IMG/VR virus record: IMGVR_UViG_3300020438_003260
Span: 1-25,070 of that record
From: a virus
DNA: 25,070 nt
Direction: 5' to 3' (one strand)
Program-made: the position numbers and the translations under genes
Part shown: positions 14,844 through 22,142 of the stretch, in pieces
How the letters are laid out: each line of letters starts with the position of its first letter
Numbering within the stretch: the first letter of the stretch is position 1
Notes under the pieces: model-generated
Told to the model about the DNA's origin: nothing
What the model saw: only the letters and a program-made list of their open reading frames with translations
Database searches by the model: none

Positions 14844-16120
14844 ACAAATTTCTCCGTAATATCTTCCATTTCATGATAATTCCTACCCATTTTAACTTTT
14901 GTAGGATACTTACCACTTCGTTCTAAAATAACCTTTACTTCTTTTAAATAATCCAATTTATCTACTTCTGCATCCCAATCAAACAGAAATGAGTCATAAT
15001 TGTAAAGTATCATTTTACTACTATACTTTTCTATTTTAGGTAATAACTCACTCAATATCTCAATATTACTTTCTGTTTCCATTAATTGTATCATATAATT
15101 AAACAATTTATTTGGATTCATATCAAGTAGGTTTTTCCTATATATCTTCCTATTATAAATATAAGATAATAAGAAATCCGTTGATTTTAGCCGAATAAAT
15201 TTATCCCACAATGCCATTACATACTTATGCACTTTTCCAAAAAATGGATGGTCTCGCATCTCTGGTGGAACTGTTCCATACATATATTTAAATGTTAATG
15301 CCTTACTTTCGTCATAATCCACACCATATAACTTTGCAAAATGTTCATGTACTGAACCCTTTGGAAAATCATACTTCAACTTATTACCAATCAATCGTGG
15401 ATGATAGGCATCATAATCAAACTCCACTAACCAACCTTTATCAAATCTACTAATGAATTGTTTTCTACTACCATCATTCTTATTTAATGCAGCAAAGTTC
15501 ATACCACCAAATCTATTACTTGGTCTACCTGTTGATGTGAATGGATTGTACTCTGAATATACCAACTTTTCTGTTGTTTGTAAACCATTTTTTTCAATTT
15601 CTTTTAATGTAGATAATATGGTTTGGTCATCATCTGTTTCCAAATAATTTAATAACTCCTTACCAAGTGCTTTGAAATATTCCAAGTGTTTTACCAATGG
15701 TACTACATCATTTATATTCTCTTTATCGTAATGTGTTCTATAATAGAAGTTATGAGCATTAGTCAAATATTCGGTTGTGTCAATTGGTTTATTAGTTTTG
15801 ATATACCTATTCCAATTCAAATCATATTTGTTTGGCGCCACTATCATGGCGTTGTGTTCAATATTTTTCAAATCATATATGGCAATCTTCTCTTTGGTTT
15901 CTAACTTCTCACTACAATCAATTACTTTCTCAATATGATTAACAGGTACAATGTATTCATTACCAGTAGGCGATAATACATAATAACAACTAACTCTATT
16001 TTCTAATGGATGTTTATTTACATCTGAATATATTTGTAAATACAAAAATGGTGTTTTCTTAACTCCTTCTTTGAGATTCTCAAACTTTTCAATTGTATCA
16101 ATTACAACTACTTCTCCCAA
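14840..16120 (-). CDS. Minimal family-A DNA polymerase-like protein
   Basis: 426 residues. Family-A palm/finger landmarks occur in order: STGRPSNRFGGMNF (196-209, the TGR...N..N region), motif A EFDYDAYHPRL (233-243), motif B K273-x3-F277-x3-YG (281-282), a late N-x-Q-like helix (337-349) and motif C LYNYDSFLFDWD (372-383). Catalytic Asp235/237 and Asp376 positions are present, but the motif-A Glu is His, the motif-B Arg is Tyr, and motif C reads YDS instead of HDE. No 3'-5' exonuclease motifs are visible in the first 190 residues. The only usable start is TTG at 16120: two codons upstream in frame is a stop-bounded stretch without ATG, and GGAG lies 10 nt upstream. It overlaps thyX by 13 nt. 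It may be a repair/accessory polymerase or a divergent replicative one; T4-like phages usually carry a family-B enzyme, not in this window. Confidence 0.65.
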   Translation of the reverse strand: MGEVVVIDTIEKFENLKEGVKKTPFLYLQIYSDVNKHPLENRVSCYYVLSPTGNEYIVPVNHIEKVIDCSEKLETKEKIAIYDLKNIEHNAMIVAPNKYDLNWNRYIKTNKPIDTTEYLTNAHNFYYRTHYDKENINDVVPLVKHLEYFKALGKELLNYLETDDDQTILSTLKEIEKNGLQTTEKLVYSEYNPFTSTGRPSNRFGGMNFAALNKNDGSRKQFISRFDKGWLVEFDYDAYHPRLIGNKLKYDFPKGSVHEHFAKLYGVDYDESKALTFKYMYGTVPPEMRDHPFFGKVHKYVMALWDKFIRLKSTDFLLSYIYNRKIYRKNLLDMNPNKLFNYMIQLMETESNIEILSELLPKIEKYSSKMILYNYDSFLFDWDAEVDKLDYLKEVKVILERSGKYPTKVKMGRNYHEMEDITEKFV

Positions 16121-16812
16121 TACAATTTACTCCATATCTCGGTTGTCTTTGGAAATACATCAAACATCAATTCTTTCATTGCTTTAGCATATAATTGTAT
16201 TTCTATTTGTGAAGTTTTCTCATCTCGTAACTCAATAAAGTTCATCACTGCTTGAAATGATGCTGTCCAATATACCTCGGTGTACTGATTTAATGGTAAT
16301 ATTATTCTTGCCTGTTCCTTCGCCATACCAGATTCTATCATTCTACTATATGCCATACGAACATTTTTCATAAATTCATTATATGTATCATTCATTCTAG
16401 CTTGTTGTAAATCATCCAATACACCTTCCGAGGCCTGTTTATTATCATCACTTTGTTTTCTCCAAACCTCTGGATGGTAATAATCCTCTACTGGTACATA
16501 CCTACCTGAAATCTCATTCCAAGCGTGGTCTTTGGCAGAACTATTTGAAGTAGTCTCAATACCAACCACATGCTTATACCATTGTCTCATTACGAACTCT
16601 GGTGCCTTTACATGGAATTGTACTTGTAAATGTCTAAATGGTGAATAGTGTTTATATTTGGCAAGATAACGAACCAATCTTTCATCTGACTTATCAAATT
16701 TTGTTTTTCTTTTACCGAATGATACGCGAGCTGAATTAACTACTGTAAGGTCATTACCGAGCGAGTCTACAACCTCGATAAAACCTTTGTCTAATACTTG
16801 GGATTTTAACAT
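16108..16812 (-). CDS. thyX: Flavin-dependent thymidylate synthase
   Basis: Makes dTMP from dUMP using methylene-tetrahydrofolate, FAD and NADPH, without a dihydrofolate reductase. The 234 residues are normal length for ThyX. Visible: HYSPFRH (55-61), FVMRQWYKH (73-81), the diverged RHRxxS-type flavin/dUMP motif region, NEISGRYVP (99-107), and a C-terminal LPLNQYTEVYWTASFQAVMNF segment (about 172-192) followed by helices. The RQWYKHVVG form is one I know from marine bacterial and phage ThyX. ATG is preceded by AAGG within a 68-nt gap holding a promoter-like sequence; the gene overlaps the polymerase-like gene. It completes, with NrdJ, the deoxynucleotide supply encoded in this window. Confidence 0.93.
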   Translation of the reverse strand: MLKSQVLDKGFIEVVDSLGNDLTVVNSARVSFGKRKTKFDKSDERLVRYLAKYKHYSPFRHLQVQFHVKAPEFVMRQWYKHVVGIETTSNSSAKDHAWNEISGRYVPVEDYYHPEVWRKQSDDNKQASEGVLDDLQQARMNDTYNEFMKNVRMAYSRMIESGMAKEQARIILPLNQYTEVYWTASFQAVMNFIELRDEKTSQIEIQLYAKAMKELMFDVFPKTTEIWSKLYWEK

Positions 16813-16815
16813 AAC

Positions 16816-16856
16816 TATAACCTTGATTTATTATAAATATATAACTAATTTCTCAA
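16816..16856 (-). promoter_or_regulatory. Candidate thyX promoter sharing an element with gp32
   Basis: Minus strand: TTGAGA (16856-16851), 15-nt spacer, TATAAT (16835-16830), then ATCAAGGTTATA (16827-16816) ending 3 nt before the ATG and supplying the AAGG ribosome site. The same 12-mer directly follows the -10-like TATAGT upstream of gp32 (11721-11710). The spacer is shorter than the 17-nt optimum. Promoter function is inferred from resemblance only. Confidence 0.35.
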
Positions 16857-16880
16857 AATGTAATTTATTTAACTACTTCC

Positions 16881-19415
16881 CTATTCCTGTTTCAGTTTAT
16901 CTATTTGTTCTTGGTCATGGTTGCCACCAAAGAACCTCCAGTCTGCAGGATTCCACCACTCAAAAGCATCTAAATCTTCTATTCTTGGTTTATTTTCATC
17001 ATCACCTTTATTTACCTGTTCTAACCAACCCTTTTGATCAGGTACATCTGTTTCAGTTTGTTGCTCTACCATTATACCATCCATTACAACTTGTGTTAAA
17101 TCAACCTTCATTACAGATTCAATACCAGTATCCCACCCCTGTAATCCTAAATTATGTGAAACTTTCATTATTTGAAACATACATCTCTTTCTATAATTAT
17201 CAGGTAGGTAATCAACAGTAAATAAATCAAATAATTTAAGGCCAGCAATACCAGGCATAGTAAATGTTACCTTAACTGGTACTATTGGATCAACAGTTGC
17301 CTTTCCAGTCTTGGGATCTATTAGAGTATTATTTATTATACCATTCATAGTTTTAGTATACATATCCATCATTCTACCATGTTTATCATATACAATATTA
17401 TCAGAAGATCCATCTGGTTTTCTTTCATACCAATAATTTTTTCCATCTGCATCCTGTTGTCTTTTTTCACTAGCAATTAATTGTTCTGTTTCTGCTTTTG
17501 ATTTTGCAGTATCTTCTACAGGATTTGACATAAAAGTAAGGGCTTTATCATCTATTTGCTTTAAATTATATGAACTATCTCCATCAACACGATCTACATA
17601 TTCATTTTTTTGAAATGGTGTTAAAATTTTATCAAGAACCTCATCTTTAGAATCTACAGAATTTCCAGTTGTTCCTGGAGAATCCTTTGCGTATGAAGTA
17701 TTACTTATTGCCATCAATGCCCTCATAGCTAACTCATCAGGACCAGGACCTGAAATATCGAGTCCTGCTGGTTTATTACTATGAAAAGTTGCCATAGTTG
17801 CCATTCTTGAAGAATGCTCTACACTTAATTGAAAATTTTTAATTATTGAATGTCTACCATATACTGAAAATTCAAATGCTCCATCAAATTTTTCTTTTCC
17901 TGGTTCATCTGTAGATTTTATACCCATATCAACATTGGGATTACAAGTACTTATTGTTGGTGTCCCAGATTGGTATTTATCATACACACCAATTCTAGTA
18001 TTATCATCTTCATCTGCCCTAACTTCAAAATTCCAAAATCCAGTATATTGTGCACTTACAGTATTCCAATGTGCCATTAAACCACTTTCTAAAGTACTAA
18101 CACCATCTTTCCATATTTGTTTTAAAAATTCACTACTAAAAACCATATTCCTAATAAAACCATAATCAAAGTCATCTGCTTTAAATTTAAAATTAACAAA
18201 ATGGTTTTCAATGCCTTCAATACGCTGTCCTAATATTTTATAATCAGTTATCATTTCTGATGCTAATCCCAAATCTTTCATAACATCTTCACCAGGTAAC
18301 TTAACAGTGGTACCTGGTAAAATTATATCAAGATTTTGTGTAGCAATATTACTATGAAATCTACACCTATTATTAAATTCAAATGTTTGCCCATCAAATT
18401 CATAATAATGTTTTGAACGAATATAATTTAATAGTGATGGAGCAAAATCAGGGGTTGGTCCAACTAAACCCTTAGCAACATCATTGGTAAATGAAAAATA
18501 TGTATTAAGTACTACATCTTCAAACCATCCCCAAGTACAATATCCTTGTACACCATCATGATAACAATCTGGCTTTCCCTTTTTATAGGCAGATAATATA
18601 TGTTTATCTAGTGTACTAACATAATTTATAAAATTATTATTAGCTTTCTTCATTGCTGTTGCAACATCTTTACCATCTGTAGGTTTTGTTTTATTAGGGG
18701 CTTTTGAAGAATCATCTGCGTTTTGAGCAGTAAACACATCATTTGCCATAGCAGTTAATTCCGTAGTACATTCATATTCACCATTTTGACCTACAGTATA
18801 ACTAAAATTAACAATCTTACCAGTGGTAACATAATAATCACCACCCAATGATGTAATTTTATTTCGCTGTGCTCTATATAATTGTTGTAAACCATTAACA
18901 GTATCAAGTTCTGGTTTTTCTGCAAATACGGAAGGAATTGACCAACCAAATTCAACACATACAATTCTACCATGTTTTAATAATGCATTTTGATATTTTG
19001 GAAATTGATTTATATCCCACAATTTCCAATTAATAGTAACTCCTTGTACGGAATGTGATTTAAATTGTGTAGAAATACTAGTAATACCACTATGGGGTCT
19101 AAATGTCGCGGAAGCATCAGAGGTCATAAAATCATCTTGAGATGCTAAAGGACTATTTGCTGGATTAAATCCACCATTACCAGAAGAATTAAATGCACTT
19201 GATAATCTAAACAATTTTCCACTTTCATTATCAGTATCAACAACAGCAGAAATAACTCTAGCCCAACAGGCCTTAGTCAAAACAGCACCCATGGCCTTAT
19301 TACCATCATCAACTGGTCCTAATGGAGATTTATTTTCAGTTTGTCTATTTATACCACGAATTCGTTCAAATAATTTTTTTTGAATATTTTTATGTATTTG
19401 AGTAATTTCAAACAT
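16881..19415 (-). CDS. Large tail/baseplate structural protein, hub-like
   Basis: 844 residues, no signal peptide or transmembrane segment. The N-terminal third has beta-rich segments with PHSGITSISTQFKSHSVQG and a following helix before GRIVCVEFGWSIP (about 105-160), a pattern I associate with virion baseplate proteins. The C-terminal part (about 705-790) reads KVTFTMPGIAGLKLFDLF, YLPDNYRKRCMFQIMKVSH and GWDTGIESVMKVDL, the recurring shape of tail-hub end domains. The middle is Asn/Ser-rich and unrecognised. The start is 2 nt after the LysM-like gene stop, with no clear Shine-Dalgarno, like the other tail genes here. It is the last structural gene before thyX. A specific T4 counterpart (gp27 or another hub protein) cannot be fixed by eye. 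Confidence 0.7.
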   Translation of the reverse strand: MFEITQIHKNIQKKLFERIRGINRQTENKSPLGPVDDGNKAMGAVLTKACWARVISAVVDTDNESGKLFRLSSAFNSSGNGGFNPANSPLASQDDFMTSDASATFRPHSGITSISTQFKSHSVQGVTINWKLWDINQFPKYQNALLKHGRIVCVEFGWSIPSVFAEKPELDTVNGLQQLYRAQRNKITSLGGDYYVTTGKIVNFSYTVGQNGEYECTTELTAMANDVFTAQNADDSSKAPNKTKPTDGKDVATAMKKANNNFINYVSTLDKHILSAYKKGKPDCYHDGVQGYCTWGWFEDVVLNTYFSFTNDVAKGLVGPTPDFAPSLLNYIRSKHYYEFDGQTFEFNNRCRFHSNIATQNLDIILPGTTVKLPGEDVMKDLGLASEMITDYKILGQRIEGIENHFVNFKFKADDFDYGFIRNMVFSSEFLKQIWKDGVSTLESGLMAHWNTVSAQYTGFWNFEVRADEDDNTRIGVYDKYQSGTPTISTCNPNVDMGIKSTDEPGKEKFDGAFEFSVYGRHSIIKNFQLSVEHSSRMATMATFHSNKPAGLDISGPGPDELAMRALMAISNTSYAKDSPGTTGNSVDSKDEVLDKILTPFQKNEYVDRVDGDSSYNLKQIDDKALTFMSNPVEDTAKSKAETEQLIASEKRQQDADGKNYWYERKPDGSSDNIVYDKHGRMMDMYTKTMNGIINNTLIDPKTGKATVDPIVPVKVTFTMPGIAGLKLFDLFTVDYLPDNYRKRCMFQIMKVSHNLGLQGWDTGIESVMKVDLTQVVMDGIMVEQQTETDVPDQKGWLEQVNKGDDENKPRIEDLDAFEWWNPADWRFFGGNHDQEQIDKLKQE

Positions 19416-19417
19416 GA

Positions 19418-19735
19418 CTATTTAGGCTCTAACGAGTCTTGTTTAGAATTTATAATATCATGTTCAGCAAAAAAAGTCGATAAATCCATTGGTATGATAA
19501 GTTTAGTTCCAGATTCAAATTTAAACTTACCCTTAAACGGTGAATTTGCTCTTGCAATAACCCACCATAACGATTGATCTTCATAAAACCTATTAGCAAG
19601 ACTCATATATGAATCTTCATCTCTAGTATAATAAACAACATCAGTTTCCTGTCGTTCTACTTTAGGATATTCAGTAGTTCGTAATACACGATTACCATTT
19701 GAATCTTTTTTAATTATTGTACTTTTATATCTCAT
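19418..19735 (-). CDS. LysM-like baseplate wedge protein (gp53 type)
   Basis: With the ATG at 19735 the protein has 105 residues. Residues about 43-87 resemble a LysM-type fold: SYMSLANRFYEDQSLWWVIARAN then GTKLIIP, as in T4 gp53-like wedge proteins and other small tail proteins that bridge the baseplate. The longer frame from 19774 would overlap the upstream gene by 26 nt and adds only an unlike-looking leader, so I prefer MRYKST. It sits between two large tail genes, which supports a baseplate role. The orthology to gp53 is inference from fold resemblance, size and position. Confidence 0.7.
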   Translation of the reverse strand: MRYKSTIIKKDSNGNRVLRTTEYPKVERQETDVVYYTRDEDSYMSLANRFYEDQSLWWVIARANSPFKGKFKFESGTKLIIPMDLSTFFAEHDIINSKQDSLEPK

Positions 19736-19748
19736 TTTATTATGCCCG

Positions 19749-22130
19749 TTATAAAGTTTTAGCCCAACCAACATCTACACCCGCACTAGTCCTATCAGGA
19801 GAAGATGTGGACCCGTTTTTAGGATCGTTAGTACCAAATGTACCATAATTTCCACTACCAGCACCACTATCTGTTAACCAAGGCACATCATAATGTTTAC
19901 CTACTGTCTGTGGTAAATATCTACCAACATAAACAAAATTAACACTAACATTGAAAAATTGTGGTATTTGAAATCCCTCGTCAATTTCCCAAGTAGTATT
20001 ATCTTCTGTCGAAATACTGATATTATCAAAATATCCTGGAGTGTTATTATACAAATCACCAACAGTTAAATAAATATATGGTGCAACTGGCCGTTCTTCT
20101 ACATCATTTGGTATCATTTTTTTAAATGTAGGATATCCCAACCCCATTAAATAATTCATTTTTTCTTGAATGATTGGTATTTCTTGTTTAGAAAATGCTG
20201 CAACTTTAAAAGTTAACCCAACTGTTCTCGAAGTTTTTGTGTAGATATGAACTTCATCAGGTCTACCAATATATGCTTCTTTTGCCCACTCTGGAGTAAC
20301 AGTATCTGTTATAGCACCTAAATGTGCTGGAAAGATTAACCATTTTCCATTAACTGCATCTCTAATTTTAAATTTTATAAAATCTTTTGGTAATGTGTTG
20401 TCTGGAGTACCAACCGCATAACCCAAATCACCAAATTTACCACCATAGGCGACTTGTAATTGATTCGATACTCCTACTGAATATAAACCACCCTCTCCAG
20501 TTTTAATCTTGGACTTGCCTAAGTTAAACTCATCTGCTTTTTTCTTATCCGCTACATATCCAGTACCAACTCGTTGATCCCGCATTTGAGTATATCCAAA
20601 CTCTTCAGTTGCCACATCATTCTCTGGTGTAAAATTTAAACTACCACCTTCAGGAAGAAAATTAAGTTTTTTATCTGTGGAAGAATCTGCTTTAAACACA
20701 AAACCACTTTGGCCGTGGCCGCCACCTTCAGTTAATTTATCACCACCTGGACCAGTTGTAGATGGAGCCATTTCTTTACCATCTATACTTCTACCAAAAG
20801 CGGTCAAATCTGCATATGTAGTCAATAAATTACCATCATCACCTAAATCTCCACCAAAAGGTCCTTTCATACTCTTATGTTGATGTTTAGGATCTGTCCA
20901 AGCTGTTTGAAATAATCCTAAAGCAGATAATGGTCCTGGATCATCATTACTTCCCTCACCATCAACAATTCTTGTTTTTCTTAACTCATCTAATTTATTT
21001 TCATCTGGTAATTGAACACCTAAGGCTGCACTTCCCCTACCAAGAATTTTATCAAAAAGACTTTTCTTTTCTACATTAGCTTCTTGGTCTTGTGGTTTTG
21101 TTTTTGGATAGGATGGTGGTTCTCTAAAATCTGTAAAATTACCCTTTGTATGTCTTGGTAAATTAACATACGGAATTAATGAACCTAAAGGACCTAATGG
21201 ATTAAAAATTCTATTTTCACCTCTAGCATTTTGTGCAGTTAGTAAAAATTGATTAGCATTCCACATCAATCCTTTTGCAGTTAAATTCCACTTACCTATT
21301 CTAATTACATCTTCTACGGTTCTAACTATTTTAAATGGTAAAATTGTTATAGCACTATCTACTACCCAATCCAAAGAATCATATCTATCCCCAATCTCTT
21401 TTATAATGTATGGTGAATCAGAACCAAAAACTCCTTTATTAGCATTACTATCGTAAGTTCCACCTCTTAATCCAGCATTCCCACCAAATTTTATATATTC
21501 ATCTGTAATTTCATAAGGAGCATCATAAGTGTCTCCATCAATATCTTTAAATTCTTTTTTATCTGGTAGTGCCCCATATGGATGATCTTCACTAAACATT
21601 GGAATTAGAGGTTTGTTTGGAACTTTAGAGACATACTCACTTGATTCTTTTGGTTGAACATCACCTTTGTTTATTCCAGGTTCTACTGACTCTTTAGATT
21701 TAGCTACTTTTTTATAATCAACATTAAGTATTTTCAAATCTGGTTTTGATTTTATTTTAGGTGGAGAAGTATCTCTTATACCATCATAGTCATCATCTGT
21801 TCCCAATACATTAGACTCTATATCACCATATAAACTTGTTTTTCCATCAAATGTTAAATCCCCCATACCAACAAAATCTGAAGTTCCTTTATGTTCTTTA
21901 CTTATAGTAAATCCTACCGCATGGGTATTGTAAAAATAATCAACACCCGTACTTGAAGTTTTAAAATTAAAATCATTACCACTACCAACTATAAATTCAG
22001 TTTTATCTCCAGTTTCTCTTGTAGGTGTAAATCCAGTCGCATTATCCTCACCAAAATACTCATCATGTTTTTGACCTACTTTATTGTAGTTGAAACTTTT
22101 TATATCGGTTAACATATCTATTAATGGCAT
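19749..22130 (-). CDS. Tail/baseplate structural protein, unrecognised family
   Basis: 793 residues. The first 400 or so are Gly/Asp/Lys/Pro-rich and probably extended; one hydrophobic stretch near 265-330 (WVVDSAITILPFKIVRTVED, LTAKGLMWNANQFLL) is helical. The C-terminal domain (about 595-770) is compact and beta-rich, with FIKFKIRDAVNGKWLIFPA, EVHIYTKTSRTVGLTFKV, a helix EIPIIQEKMNYLMGLGYP, PYIYLTVGDLY and PQFFNVSVNFVYVG. This arrangement is familiar from myovirus tail-tube/baseplate proteins, but I cannot name the T4 counterpart. AGGA precedes the ATG. It lies 12 nt after the tape measure gene and before the LysM-like gene, so a tail-tube or baseplate assembly role is inferred. Confidence 0.7.
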   Translation of the reverse strand: MPLIDMLTDIKSFNYNKVGQKHDEYFGEDNATGFTPTRETGDKTEFIVGSGNDFNFKTSSTGVDYFYNTHAVGFTISKEHKGTSDFVGMGDLTFDGKTSLYGDIESNVLGTDDDYDGIRDTSPPKIKSKPDLKILNVDYKKVAKSKESVEPGINKGDVQPKESSEYVSKVPNKPLIPMFSEDHPYGALPDKKEFKDIDGDTYDAPYEITDEYIKFGGNAGLRGGTYDSNANKGVFGSDSPYIIKEIGDRYDSLDWVVDSAITILPFKIVRTVEDVIRIGKWNLTAKGLMWNANQFLLTAQNARGENRIFNPLGPLGSLIPYVNLPRHTKGNFTDFREPPSYPKTKPQDQEANVEKKSLFDKILGRGSAALGVQLPDENKLDELRKTRIVDGEGSNDDPGPLSALGLFQTAWTDPKHQHKSMKGPFGGDLGDDGNLLTTYADLTAFGRSIDGKEMAPSTTGPGGDKLTEGGGHGQSGFVFKADSSTDKKLNFLPEGGSLNFTPENDVATEEFGYTQMRDQRVGTGYVADKKKADEFNLGKSKIKTGEGGLYSVGVSNQLQVAYGGKFGDLGYAVGTPDNTLPKDFIKFKIRDAVNGKWLIFPAHLGAITDTVTPEWAKEAYIGRPDEVHIYTKTSRTVGLTFKVAAFSKQEIPIIQEKMNYLMGLGYPTFKKMIPNDVEERPVAPYIYLTVGDLYNNTPGYFDNISISTEDNTTWEIDEGFQIPQFFNVSVNFVYVGRYLPQTVGKHYDVPWLTDSGAGSGNYGTFGTNDPKNGSTSSPDRTSAGVDVGWAKTL

Positions 22131-22142
22131 TTTCGTTTCCTA

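Noticed and set aside
10811-16839. TATAAATA, the T4 late promoter consensus, on the plus strand at 10811-10818, 12327-12334 and 16832-16839, all in gaps
   Set aside because: All genes are on the minus strand, a fourth copy lies inside the polymerase-like gene (15154-15161), and a few copies are expected by chance in sequence this AT-rich. No minus-strand copy was found.
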